Below are positions 45,102 to 55,416 of a stretch of 64,000 bases of DNA, one piece after another; the stretch's first letter is position 1; the number at the start of each line of letters is the position of its first letter. Origin of the DNA: Streptomyces seoulensis (lineage in GTDB: Bacteria > Actinomycetota > Actinomycetes > Streptomycetales > Streptomycetaceae); the NCBI RefSeq assembly GCF_004328625.1, contig NZ_CP032229.1, positions 1,240,001 to 1,304,000 of the forward strand. The letters run 5' to 3'. The position numbers and the translations under genes were made by a program. Below the pieces are notes generated by a model. That model was not told the DNA's origin, did not search any database, and saw nothing but the letters and a program-made list of their open reading frames with translations.

Positions 45102-45328
45102 CGGCGCCAGTCGCGCCGGTCGCCGCCGGCGCGGAACCGGTCGTCACGGGGGCGGTCGTCGCGGCGGCGGAAGAAGTCACCGAGTTCCAGATCGCCGTCC
45201 ACGAAACGACCGGCGAAGAATCCGACGGCCCCCAGGGCCGCCACCAGCACGAAGGCTCCGAACCCGCCGTAGAACCCGGCGAAGCCCAGCGCCATTCCGG
45301 CGATCATGCCGACTGCTGCCATGCTCAT
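45098..45328 (-). CDS. Small membrane protein of the alkaline shock cluster
   Basis: A 76-residue protein with glycine- and alanine-rich helices (residues 3-40, MAAVGMIAGMALGFAGFYGG) and a charged C-terminal tail rich in Arg and Asp (RRRDDRPRDDR). Its position inside the Asp23 operon, overlapping the next gene, indicates a role in the same complex. The family is otherwise unknown to me. Confidence 0.78.
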   Translation of the reverse strand: MSMAAVGMIAGMALGFAGFYGGFGAFVLVAALGAVGFFAGRFVDGDLELGDFFRRRDDRPRDDRFRAGGDRRDWRR

Positions 45329-45412
45329 CTCTGCGGCGCTCCTTCACGCGAGTCGGCTCGTCCGGCCGAGTGATGTCAGCCGGTCCGGCCACTGGTACGA
45401 GTACCCCCCAAC

Positions 45413-45886
45413 TCACTGGATACGAGGCTGCTCCGGCTCCTCGTCGTCCTCCTCGTCGGGGAGGTGGACGTCGCTGACCGCGATGTTGACCTCGACGACC
45501 TCGAGGCTGGTCATGCGCTCCACGGCGGCGATCACGTTCTCCCGTACCGCGCGGGAGACGTCGCCGATCGGGAAGCCGTACTCCACGACGATCTCCAGGT
45601 CGAGCGCGGTCTGCACCTCGCCGACCTCGGCCTTCACCCCTCGGGTCACGGTCTTGCCGCCGCCCGGGACCCGGTCGCGCATGGCACCGAGCGTGCGGGA
45701 GATGCCGCTGCCCATGGCGTACACGCCCACCGCGTCACGTGCCGCCATTCCGGCGATCTTCTCGACGACGCCGTCCGCGATCGTGGTGCGGCCTCTGGTC
45801 GCCGGGTCGCCGCCGCCGGGCCGGTTCTGCCTGCGGGCGGAGGTCTGCGGCTCGTTCTCGCCGCCATGGGTTGCCATCTCGCTCAT
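45413..45886 (-). CDS. Asp23/Gls24-family envelope stress protein
   Basis: A 157-residue Asp23 family protein: GRTTIADGVVEKIAGMAARDAVGVY, then GVKAEVGEVQTALDLEIVVEYGFPI (segments quoted in parts), ending in an acidic tail. Asp23 proteins form membrane-associated envelope-stress layers in Gram-positives. The ATG at 45886 has GGGGAG upstream. It is the first gene of the five-gene cluster. Confidence 0.93.
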   Translation of the reverse strand: MSEMATHGGENEPQTSARRQNRPGGGDPATRGRTTIADGVVEKIAGMAARDAVGVYAMGSGISRTLGAMRDRVPGGGKTVTRGVKAEVGEVQTALDLEIVVEYGFPIGDVSRAVRENVIAAVERMTSLEVVEVNIAVSDVHLPDEEDDEEPEQPRIQ

Positions 45887-45975
45887 CGCCACTGCTCCCC
45901 TTTTCGGTCGTCGTTCTCCGACCACCGTAAGCACGCCTGCGCCGTTGCGCGCCGTGGAGAGGGCAGGGTGGAGGA

Positions 45976-46692
45976 ATGACGGCGGACTGGACACAGGCGG
46001 TACGGCAGCGACTGGCGCCCGGCAGACTGCTGCCGCTCGGCGGCAGCCGGGACGGCGCGTGGATGACGGAACGGGCGGCCGCCTCGGTGCTGGCCGGGGC
46101 GGCGGCCGGGGTGCCGGGGGCGTGGCTGGGCACGCTGCGGATCGGTCCGGCCGATCCGCCTCAGACGCGCGAGCCGGTCGTACCGGCTCCGCCGAGCGCG
46201 CTGTGGCCGGGGCCCCTTCGGGTGACGGCGGACTTCGCGGCGACCGCCGCCCGGCCGCTGCCGGAGACGGCGGACCGGCTGCGGGAGGCGCTTGACGCGG
46301 CGGCCGAGCGGCTCGGGCTCACCGTGACGGAGGTGGACCTGCGGGTCACGGACCTGCTGGAGCCGCCCGCCGAACCGCCTCCGGCGCCGCAGGCGCAGCG
46401 GGCGCCGGACGCCGAGCGGACCACCGACCCGGACGAGGCGGCGGTGGCCGCGGCCGTGCTCACGGTGGCCGGGGTGACCCGCCTGACGGCGGCCTTCGGT
46501 GACCGGGGGCACGCGGTCCGGGTCCAGCGGCGCGAGTCGGACGCGGCCCTCCCGCACCGGCATGTGTACGTGGAGGTCGCCACGGACTCCGCCCACCGGG
46601 CCACCGAGGTGGCCCAGCGGGTGCGCGCGGCGGTACGGGACGCGCTGGAGGACCGCCCGACGGTGGCGGTCCTGGTGACCGGCGTGGAGTGA
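45976..46692 (+). CDS. Nucleopolyhedrovirus P10-named family protein
   Basis: A 238-residue protein, rich in Ala and Arg, with no membrane segment. It is the divergent neighbour of the Asp23 cluster and contains VAQRVRAAVRDALEDRP at the end. It matches a Streptomyces family that NCBI annotation calls nucleopolyhedrovirus P10; the name is misleading because no viral homology is evident. The ATG is closely preceded by GGAGG. Confidence 0.8.
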   Translation: MTADWTQAVRQRLAPGRLLPLGGSRDGAWMTERAAASVLAGAAAGVPGAWLGTLRIGPADPPQTREPVVPAPPSALWPGPLRVTADFAATAARPLPETADRLREALDAAAERLGLTVTEVDLRVTDLLEPPAEPPPAPQAQRAPDAERTTDPDEAAVAAAVLTVAGVTRLTAAFGDRGHAVRVQRRESDAALPHRHVYVEVATDSAHRATEVAQRVRAAVRDALEDRPTVAVLVTGVE

Positions 46693-46706
46693 GAGCCGGG
46701 GCCGGC

Positions 46707-47510
46707 TCAGTCGCCGATGCCGGCGAGGTCGCGCAGGCGGCGGGCCTGGGCGGCGCGTTCGGCGACGACCTGGGCGTCGAAGGAGCGGCCGACGGCACCG
46801 CGCAGCAGCGCCTTGGTCTCCACCACGGCGTCGCGCGGCGCGGCCAGCACCGCGGCGGCCAGGTCGGTGGCGGCGCCGTCGAGGTCGGCGGCGGGCACGG
46901 AGACGCTGGCGAGGCCGGAGACGACCGCCTCCTCGGCGTGCACGAAGCGGCCGGTCACACAGATCTCCAGCGCGCGGGCGTAGCCGACGAGGCCGACCAG
47001 CGGGTGGGTGCCGGTGAGGTCGGGGACCAGGCCGAGGCTGGTCTCGCGCATGGCGAACTGCACGTCGTCGGCGACGACGCGCAGGTCACAGGCGAGGGCC
47101 AGCTGGAAGCCGGCACCGATGGCGTGTCCCTGCACGGCGGCGATGGACACGATGTCGTTGCGCCGCCACCAGGTGAAAGCCTCCTGGAACGCGGCGATGG
47201 CGGAGTCCACCCCGGCGTCGTCACGGCGCGCGAGATCGATGAAGGTCGGCTCGCCCTCGATCCCCTCCGGGGTGAACATCTGGCGGTCGAGACCGGCGGA
47301 GAAGGACTTGCCCTCGCCGCGCAGCACGACCACCCGGACGGAGCCCGGCAGCGCCCGGCCCGCCTCGGCCAGCGCCCGCCACAGAGCGGGGCTCTGCGCG
47401 TTGCGCTTGGCGGGGTTGGTCAGGGTCACCGTGGCGAGCGCGTCGTCGACGGTGAGCCGTACGCCGTCCTTGTCGAGTACAGGAGTGAGGTCCTGGTCGG
47501 GCGAAGCCAT
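46707..47510 (-). CDS. Enoyl-CoA hydratase/isomerase family protein
   Basis: A 267-residue crotonase. It has the oxyanion-hole segments GKSFSAGLD and AVQGHAIGAGFQLALACD and the RETSLGLVPDLTGT segment around the active site. It could hydrate enoyl-CoA in fatty-acid degradation or act as an isomerase; the sequence does not decide. It is convergent with the P10-named gene, with 14 bases between stop codons. Confidence 0.92.
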   Translation of the reverse strand: MASPDQDLTPVLDKDGVRLTVDDALATVTLTNPAKRNAQSPALWRALAEAGRALPGSVRVVVLRGEGKSFSAGLDRQMFTPEGIEGEPTFIDLARRDDAGVDSAIAAFQEAFTWWRRNDIVSIAAVQGHAIGAGFQLALACDLRVVADDVQFAMRETSLGLVPDLTGTHPLVGLVGYARALEICVTGRFVHAEEAVVSGLASVSVPAADLDGAATDLAAAVLAAPRDAVVETKALLRGAVGRSFDAQVVAERAAQARRLRDLAGIGD

Positions 47511-47639
47511 GGGGCGCCTCCGGTGGGTGCGGTCATCGCACGGCGCCGTACGGCACCGCGAAGTGACTGCACAGTAACCACCCGGACGATCAGGGGACCG
47601 ACCGGGTGGCCACCATCGAAGCCGATGGGCCGCCCGGAA

Positions 47640-47861
47640 TCAGGACGACGCGGCCTTCTTGCCCCGCGTCGCACCGCCACGCCCACGGAGCGTGACGCCC
47701 GACTCGCTGAGCATCCGGTGCACAAAGCCATACGAGCGACCGGTCTCCTCGGCCAGCGCCCGGATGCTCGCACCGGAGTCGTACTTTTTCTTCAGGTCTG
47801 CCGCGAGCTTGTCGCGCGCGGCGCCGGTAACCCGGCTGCCCTTCTTCAGAGTCTCGGCCAC
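47640..47861 (-). CDS. Small helix-turn-helix protein
   Basis: A 73-residue protein, MAETLKKGSRVTG then an HTH covering about residues 25-60 (SIRALAEETGRSYGFVHRML), ending with a Lys/Ser-rich tail. It is very strongly conserved in Streptomyces. The start is a GTG at 47861 rather than upstream codons, because AGGAGG lies 6 bases before it. Its target is unknown. Confidence 0.88.
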   Translation of the reverse strand: MAETLKKGSRVTGAARDKLAADLKKKYDSGASIRALAEETGRSYGFVHRMLSESGVTLRGRGGATRGKKAASS

Positions 47862-48064
47862 CCGGTCCTCCTCATGGGAAGTGCGCTCTGGTCTTCTCAT
47901 GATCACCCCTTCTCGTCGGGTTGGCCACCCATTCGGCAAGGTCCGTGAGACGAGGTTGTGACGACAGGAGCGGGTCCGCACATACGGAATCAGGGATTCC
48001 AGCCCGGCGCGCGCGTACCGCCGAACGGGTGGAATCGGGAAGTCCCAGGTCAGAGACGCGAGAC

Positions 48065-48107
48065 GGCCGGCCCCCCGGTACCGCTCGGGTACGGGGGGAC
48101 CGGCCGG
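48065..48107. terminator. Possible terminator downstream of the ABC-F gene
   Basis: CCGGCCCCCCGGTACC and GGTACGGGGGGACCGG form an imperfect long stem. It lies 97 bases beyond the ABC-F stop on the minus strand, with no T-run. The rest of the 342-base gap 47862-48203 shows no gene. Confidence 0.45.
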
Positions 48108-48203
48108 AAAATCCGTGTAGGACACACCTCGGTATGAGGAGATCTCACTCAGATGGTGGATCACCACTGGGCCGAATGATCGGTGCGAGTGATCGCGCGG
48201 GGG

Positions 48204-49802
<1,599 letters not shown>

Positions 49803-50048
49803 GGACATACTCCTGGGCGTACGTGGTTGACGGATGGGCGGCTGTCGAGGGCGTTCCCGCCGTCTAATGCGCGAGGAGAATGGCCATGGGGCCAGTCTAA
49901 CGGGGGCGGGCAAGCCCTTTTCCTGCCTCCGGTGGCAGGATGCGGGGACTCTCGGGGTACACATGCGGCGTGAGCTGCGGACGACGGGTGGGACGGGTCG
50001 GCCGGAAGCGCGCCAGAGCCGATGGACGCTGACAGAAGGTGACGGGCT

Positions 50049-50939
50049 GTGCAGTTCGACGACGACGCGAATCTGGACACCTCCGAGGTGCGGGATGTGC
50101 GCGGGAGCCGGCTGCCGGGCGGCCGGGCGACGATCGGCGGGGGTGTCGTCGGGCTGGTCGGGCTGTTGCTGGCGCTGTTCCTCGGCGTCGGCCCGGACCA
50201 GCTCGGGCTGTCCTCGGGCGGTGACGAGTCCGCGTCCCAGCCCTCCTCGGTGAGCGAGGTGCAGCAGTCCTGCCGTACCGGACGGGACGCGAACACCCGT
50301 GAGGACTGCCGGGTGGTCGCGGTGGTCAACAGCGTGCAGGACTACTGGTCGGGCGAGTTCCGGCAGCAGGGCAAGCGGTACACCCCGGCGGAGACCTATC
50401 TCTTCAGCGGCCAGATCCGTACCGCCTGCGGGGCGGCGACGGCGGCCGTGGGGCCGTTCTACTGCCCCGGCGACAAGCGGGTCTACCTTGACCTGGGCTT
50501 CTTCGACGAGCTGCGCACCAGGTTCGGGGCGACCGGCGGGCCGTTCGCGCAGGCGTATGTGATCGCGCACGAGTACGGCCACCATGTGCAGGACCTGATG
50601 GGCACGCTGGGCCGGACCCAGGACGGGACGACCGGTGAGAACAGCAGCTCGGTCCGGGTGGAGCTGCAGGCGGACTGCTACGCCGGGGTGTGGGCGCACC
50701 ACGCGACCTCGACGCCGGACGGGTCGACGGGCAAGCCGCTGATCACCGAGCTGACCCCGGCGGACATCAAGGACGGGCTGAACGCGGCGGCGGCCGTGGG
50801 CGACGACCGTATCCAGCAGGAGTTCCAGGGGAAGGTCACCCCGGAGACCTGGACCCACGGGTCCTCGCTCCAGCGGCAGCAGTGGTTCGACCAGGGCTAC
50901 CGGACGGGCGACCCGGACCGGTGCAACACCTTCGGCTGA
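50049..50939 (+). CDS. Neutral zinc metallopeptidase (YpfJ type), membrane-anchored
   Basis: A 296-residue protein with an N-terminal membrane helix (residues 30-46) and a large extracytoplasmic domain. The zinc site is H174-E-x2-H178 in [11 protein letters not shown], with a later Glu likely the third ligand ([10 protein letters not shown]). Four cysteines are present. It matches the YpfJ/neutral zinc metallopeptidase family of unknown substrate. The GTG start is followed by [11 protein letters not shown]. Confidence 0.93.
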   Translation: MQFDDDANLDTSEVRDVRGSRLPGGRATIGGGVVGLVGLLLALFLGVGPDQLGLSSGGDESASQPSSVSEVQQSCRTGRDANTREDCRVVAVVNSVQDYWSGEFRQQGKRYTPAETYLFSGQIRTACGAATAAVGPFYCPGDKRVYLDLGFFDELRTRFGATGGPFAQAYVIAHEYGHHVQDLMGTLGRTQDGTTGENSSSVRVELQADCYAGVWAHHATSTPDGSTGKPLITELTPADIKDGLNAAAAVGDDRIQQEFQGKVTPETWTHGSSLQRQQWFDQGYRTGDPDRCNTFG

Positions 50940-50944
50940 GGCGT

Positions 50945-50972
50945 ACGCCCCCGCGCTGAGCGGCGGGGGCGT
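50945..50972. terminator. Bidirectional terminator after the metallopeptidase
   Basis: ACGCCCCCGC (50945-50954) and GCGGGGGCGT (50963-50972) pair perfectly, between convergent stop codons. Confidence 0.78.
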
Positions 50973-50987
50973 CGGGGCGGGCCGCGC

Positions 50988-52391
50988 TCAGCCGCCGGTG
51001 TGCACCTGGAAGGCGGCCCGGCGCACGGCCTTGGCGAGGGCCGGGTCGGGGTGGGCGGCGGCGAGCGCGACCAGGACCTGCACGGTGCGCGGGTGGCCGA
51101 CGGCCCGGACCTCCTCCAGCAGGGCGGGGACGGTGGGCTGGACCGCCGCCTCCAGGTGCCGGACGAGCATCTCGGTCTCGCCGTGGTCGGCGACGGCCGC
51201 GGCGGTGTCGACCCAGAGCCAGGTTGCTTCCTCGCGGGTGAGCACCTCGTGGGCGTCCTCCGGGTCGACACCGTCGTACTCGGCGAGCCACAGCAGGGCG
51301 TAGGGGCGCAGCGCGGGCTCGGCGACGACGGCGCGGACCTCGTGCTCGGCGGGGGCGCCGACCACGCGGAGCGCCTCGAAGGCGAGGCCGCGCAGCAGGG
51401 CGTCGTCGCCCCGGGCGGCGTCCAGGAGCTGGCCGACGGCTCCGCCGACGGTGCGGGCGGCGAGCCAGGCGCGGTATTCGGCGCGGGCGGCGTTGGGGCG
51501 CAGCTGGGCGCAGCCGCGCAGCATGTCCTCGGCGGACTGCTCGATGTTCCCGGCGGGACTCTGCGCGGCGACGCAGATCTGCTCCAGCTTGACCCAGACC
51601 GCCCAGCTGCCGAGCGGGGTGAGGGTGGCGTGGCCGTCGCCGTGGGTGAGCGCGCCGACGGCCGCCAGCGCCTCCACGGCCCAGTCCAGGAGGGGGGCGA
51701 GGGGAACGTCCGGGGCGGGCGCGGTGAGGACGGGGGCCTCGTCGGCGCCGGGCGGGTAGGTGACCTCGCACCGCTCGGTGCGCAGTTCGGTGACCCGCTG
51801 CTGGAGCAGGTCGAGCAGCTGCTCCGCCGGGACGGGGCCCGCGGAGAGCTGGAGGAAGGAGAGGACCTGGGGCATGGCGGAGACGACCTCGGCGACCGTG
51901 GCCGGCTCCTGCCCGTGCGGTTCGGGGCAGGCCAGCGACCAGGCGTCGAAGAGGGCGACCCAGCCGCGCAGTACGGCGCTGTCGTCCCGGTCCCAGGCGC
52001 GCAGGCGCCAGCCGGGGCGGGCGCTGTCGCCGTGCACCTCGACCAGGCCGGAGAGGCGGGCGGTGTCCCAGTCGGCGCGGATCTGCGCGGGGGTGAGGCC
52101 GAGGTCGGCGGCGGCGTGCTCGGCGGTGCTGTCGGAGAGGGTGGCCTTGCCGTCGGCGGTGGCGGCGGCGCTGCCGGGGCCGAGGGCGAGGTCGGCCCAC
52201 CGGGCCACCCGGACCGCCCCGGCGAGGACGGTCCGGGCGAGTCTCGCCAGTTCGGCGGGGGCCGGCGTCCCCTCGGGCGGCCGGGGTGCGGCGCGGCGCA
52301 CGCGCCGCTGGTTCACAGCTCTGGGGGCGGCGGCCAGGGGTCGCGGTCGGACGAGTCGAAGCCTGGAGTCGCGCGGGATACGGGACGTCAC
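50988..52391 (-). CDS. Conserved large actinobacterial hypothetical protein
   Basis: A 467-residue soluble protein, mostly helical with many Ala and Leu repeats, without an obvious catalytic motif or signal peptide. Short alternating motifs such as VGHPRTVQVLVALAAAHPDP near the C-terminus look like HEAT-type helical repeats. The GTG at 52391 (TSRIPRDSRLRL) is the earliest start compatible with the frame. Function is unknown; it is co-oriented with, but 107 bases from, the hydrolase gene. Confidence 0.75.
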   Translation of the reverse strand: MTSRIPRDSRLRLVRPRPLAAAPRAVNQRRVRRAAPRPPEGTPAPAELARLARTVLAGAVRVARWADLALGPGSAAATADGKATLSDSTAEHAAADLGLTPAQIRADWDTARLSGLVEVHGDSARPGWRLRAWDRDDSAVLRGWVALFDAWSLACPEPHGQEPATVAEVVSAMPQVLSFLQLSAGPVPAEQLLDLLQQRVTELRTERCEVTYPPGADEAPVLTAPAPDVPLAPLLDWAVEALAAVGALTHGDGHATLTPLGSWAVWVKLEQICVAAQSPAGNIEQSAEDMLRGCAQLRPNAARAEYRAWLAARTVGGAVGQLLDAARGDDALLRGLAFEALRVVGAPAEHEVRAVVAEPALRPYALLWLAEYDGVDPEDAHEVLTREEATWLWVDTAAAVADHGETEMLVRHLEAAVQPTVPALLEEVRAVGHPRTVQVLVALAAAHPDPALAKAVRRAAFQVHTGG

Positions 52392-52498
52392 GGGTGCAGT
52401 CTTCCGGTTGACGGTCCGAAAACCCAAACGGGAAGTCACAGGGGGCAACAGAGAGGGCCAGAACCGGACCTCCGGCCGGGGTCCGCGACGCCGCGTCG

Positions 52499-53620
52499 CT
52501 ACAGCAGCGGGGTGAGGAAGCGGCGGAGGAGGTCCTCGTAGGCCGTGGGGTCGGCGTTCCACATGGCGGCGTGGGGGGCCTTGGGGACGGGGTGGAGGGA
52601 TATGAGGCCGGGCTGGCGGGCGGCGAGGCGGCGGGAGTCGGCCCAGGGGGCGATCTGGTCGTCGGGGCCGTGGATGATCAGGGTGGGGACCTTGAGGGGT
52701 TCGACGGCCACGGCGTGCTTGGCGGTGCGCATCCCGGCCCGGCCCTGGGCGGCGCGCACCGCGAGGGGCAGCAGGGGGCCCGGGACGTGCCGGGCGTGGG
52801 CCAGGGCGCGCAGGGTGGCCTCCCAGCCGAGGACGGGCGAGTCGAGGATCAGCCCGGCGATCCGGTCCCGTACCGAGGAGCGTTCGGCGGCGCGCAGCGC
52901 CATGGTGGCGCCGGTGGACCAGCCGAGGAGGACGACCCGTCGGGCGCCGTAGCGGACGGCGTACCGGATGGCCGCGTCCACGTCCCGCCACTCGGTCTCG
53001 CCGAGGTGGCTCAGGCCGTCCTGGGAGCGCGGGGCGCCGATGTCGCCCCGGTAGGCGAGGGCCAGTACGGGCAGGCCGAGGGCGTGGAGTATCCCCATGA
53101 CGTTGAGGGTCTGCTCGCGGGTGGTGCCCAGGCCGTGCACGGCGATGACCCAGGTGTCCCGGGGTCCGGGCACGAACCAGGCGGGGAGCGGGCCGAGTTC
53201 GCCGGGGATGTCGATGTCGGCGTACTCCAGGCCGAGGGCGGAGCCGGGGTCGCCCACGTACGCGTTGGGGGTGAGCCAGGCCGGGTCGCCGGGGGCGAAG
53301 GCGCCGTGGGTGAGGCGTTCGAGACGGCGTACGACGGTGTCCGGGCTCTGTTCGGCCCCCTCCAGCACCGCGCCGACGACCGCGTGCGAGCCGTTGCCCG
53401 CGAGGCCGTGGACGCCGGGGCGGCGGGAGGCGAGGTCACGGGTGAGGGTGATGCGTCCGCCCTCCAGGCCGTGCACGGTGAGCCGGGGTTCGGTGGGCAG
53501 CGGGCGGCCGGGCGGCAGTTTCAGCGCGGCTCCGCTGGCCAGCCTTCCGACGGCCACGGACGCGGCTCCGGCGGCCAGCACGGCACCGATGGCGGCGGCG
53601 ACTACGTGGACTTTGCGCAC
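52499..53620 (-). CDS. Membrane-anchored alpha/beta hydrolase
   Basis: A 373-residue protein with an N-terminal membrane or signal helix (residues 5-25, VVAAAIGAVLAAGAASVAV). The catalytic triad is visible: nucleophile Ser in GWSTGAT, Asp in GPDDQIAPW and His in PKAPHAAMW. The substrate is not evident. The GTG at 53620 has no ribosome binding site and may be leaderless. Confidence 0.9.
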   Translation of the reverse strand: MRKVHVVAAAIGAVLAAGAASVAVGRLASGAALKLPPGRPLPTEPRLTVHGLEGGRITLTRDLASRRPGVHGLAGNGSHAVVGAVLEGAEQSPDTVVRRLERLTHGAFAPGDPAWLTPNAYVGDPGSALGLEYADIDIPGELGPLPAWFVPGPRDTWVIAVHGLGTTREQTLNVMGILHALGLPVLALAYRGDIGAPRSQDGLSHLGETEWRDVDAAIRYAVRYGARRVVLLGWSTGATMALRAAERSSVRDRIAGLILDSPVLGWEATLRALAHARHVPGPLLPLAVRAAQGRAGMRTAKHAVAVEPLKVPTLIIHGPDDQIAPWADSRRLAARQPGLISLHPVPKAPHAAMWNADPTAYEDLLRRFLTPLL

Positions 53621-53670
53621 CCGTCCAGTGTCATGGGCCGGGCGGGTCCCGGCCAGTGGAGCACCGGCGC

Positions 53671-54336
53671 TCAGCGCTGCCCGTACCCCCGCAGCCGCTC
53701 CCCCGCCTCCGCCAGTTCCGCCTCGCTCAGCAGCGACGGGCTCAGGCCCGGGACCGAGGACGCGGTGAGCCAGACGCGGCACATCCACTCCAGCTGGGCG
53801 GTGCGGTCGTAGGCGCGGTCCAGGGTGTCCCCGTGGGTGAGCGTGCCGTGGTTGCGCAGCAGGCAGCCGGAGCGGCCGTCGAGGGCCCGGAGCACGTGGG
53901 CGGCGAGTTCGGGGGTGCCGTAGGGGGCGTAGGGGGCGACCCGGACGGGGCCGCCGAGGGCGCCGGTCATGTAGTGGATGGCGGGCAGCTCGGTGACCAG
54001 GGTGGAGACGGCGGTGGCGTGCACGGCGTGGGTGTGGACGATCGCGCGGGCGCCGGTGGTGCGGTACACCGCGAGGTGCATGGGGAGTTCGCTGGTCGGC
54101 ACCAGGGTGCCGAGCACCTGACGCCCGGCGAGGTCGACGCCGGTGACGTCGGCCGGGGTGAGCCGGTCGTAGGGCACGCCGGAGGGGGTGACGAGCACGG
54201 TGTCGCCCACCCGTACGGAGACGTTGCCGGAGGTGCCGACGACCAGTCCGTCGGCGACGGTCCGCCGGGCGGTGGCCACCAGTTCGTCCCAGGCCCGCGC
54301 CTCGTCGCCGTCCGCGTCCCGCCGCTGTTCCGCCAT
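53671..54336 (-). CDS. Class II aldolase/adducin family protein
   Basis: A 221-residue class II aldolase. Zinc-ligand residues are the HTHAVH pair and a later His (LLRNHGTLTHG), with the catalytic-type Glu in SELPMHLAVY. Family members are fuculose or ribulose phosphate aldolases and related; the real substrate is unknown. GVGDTVLVTPSGVPYDRL marks the domain start. It is divergent from the lysozyme gene. Confidence 0.9.
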   Translation of the reverse strand: MAEQRRDADGDEARAWDELVATARRTVADGLVVGTSGNVSVRVGDTVLVTPSGVPYDRLTPADVTGVDLAGRQVLGTLVPTSELPMHLAVYRTTGARAIVHTHAVHATAVSTLVTELPAIHYMTGALGGPVRVAPYAPYGTPELAAHVLRALDGRSGCLLRNHGTLTHGDTLDRAYDRTAQLEWMCRVWLTASSVPGLSPSLLSEAELAEAGERLRGYGQR

Positions 54337-54504
54337 GCCGTGATCCTGCCAGCCGGCGGCCGGACGTGTGCCCGCTTCGGCCCGCCCACGCGCCGCCGAA
54401 CGAGCGAAACCGACCGGAAACGCCTGAAATAGTCACACTTCTGACGGCCCCCCGGCTTTCACTGATCCCTCTTGCCGCTGGACCACGTCTCGCCGGGGGA
54501 CCGC

Positions 54505-55275
54505 ATGGCCCGTGACCGCTCATCAACCCGTCGCCGCGCGGGCGTCCTCGCGGCGGCCCTTACGGCCCTCACCCTGACCGGGACGGTCACCGCCGCCCAC
54601 GCCCCGCTGGCCGCCGAGGCCGGAACGCGCGGGAGCCGGCCCAAGGGCCACGACGTCTCCTCGCATCAGCGCGGCGTCGACTGGTACACGGCCCGCGCCA
54701 AGGGCGCCCGCTTCGCGTACGTCAAGGCGACCGAGTCCACGACCTACCGCAACCCCTACTTCACCGGCCAGTACGACGGCGCCCGCCGGGCCGGCCTGAT
54801 CCGGGGCGCGTACCACTTCGCCCTGCCGAACCGTTCCTCCGGCGCCGCGCAGGCCGCGTACTTCGTCCGGAACGGCGGCGACTGGCGGGCGGACGGGGTG
54901 ACGCTGCCGCCCGCGCTGGACATCGAGTACAACCCGTACGACAAGCACCACAAGTGCTACGGGCTGAGCCGGGCGCGGATGGTGCGCTGGATCAGGTCCT
55001 TCAGCGACGAGGTGCGCCGGGAGACCGGCCGCCGCCCGGTCATCTACACCACCACCAACTGGTGGACCGCCTGCACGGGCGACACCCGCGCCTTCGCCGC
55101 CGACCACGCGCTGTGGATCGCGAGCCACGGCTCCTCCGCCGGCCCCGGCAGGCTGCCCGGCGGCTGGCGGTACTGGACGTTCTGGCAGCACGGCACCAAG
55201 GGAGGACTGCCGGGTGACCAGGATCTCTTCGGCGGCTCCACGACCCGGCTGCGGGCCTTCGCGCGCGGGCGCTGA
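54505..55275 (+). CDS. Secreted glycoside hydrolase family 25 lysozyme
   Basis: A 256-residue lysozyme with a signal peptide (ATALTLTGTVTAAHA region, cleavage after about 32-38). The GH25 domain shows the D50 in GHDVSSHQ, then AYVKATE, AYHFAL and the acidic pair D139 and E141 in ALDIEYN. It cleaves peptidoglycan beta-1,4 bonds. The ATG at 54505 has GGGGGA upstream. It is the last gene before the phosphate transporter. Confidence 0.93.
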   Translation: MARDRSSTRRRAGVLAAALTALTLTGTVTAAHAPLAAEAGTRGSRPKGHDVSSHQRGVDWYTARAKGARFAYVKATESTTYRNPYFTGQYDGARRAGLIRGAYHFALPNRSSGAAQAAYFVRNGGDWRADGVTLPPALDIEYNPYDKHHKCYGLSRARMVRWIRSFSDEVRRETGRRPVIYTTTNWWTACTGDTRAFAADHALWIASHGSSAGPGRLPGGWRYWTFWQHGTKGGLPGDQDLFGGSTTRLRAFARGR

Positions 55276-55347
55276 ACAGGCCCCGCAAGGCCGCCGGGAG
55301 CCCCCGGAATCCGGTGCCCCGCTTCCGGCACCAAGGCGCCCGTCCCA

Positions 55348-55369
55348 GTTCACCTTCCGTTCACCCAGG
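55348..55369 (+). promoter_or_regulatory. PHO box (PhoP-binding direct repeats)
   Basis: GTTCACCTTCC (55348-55358) and GTTCACCCAGG (55359-55369) are adjacent 11-base direct repeats starting GTTCACC, the consensus of the Streptomyces PHO box. They end 47 bases before the pit start codon. A weaker GTTCATC repeat begins at 55378. Confidence 0.75.
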
Positions 55370-55416
55370 TTGCCTACGTTCATCCTGCCAACGACTTCGA
55401 ACGATTGCCTGGGTAA

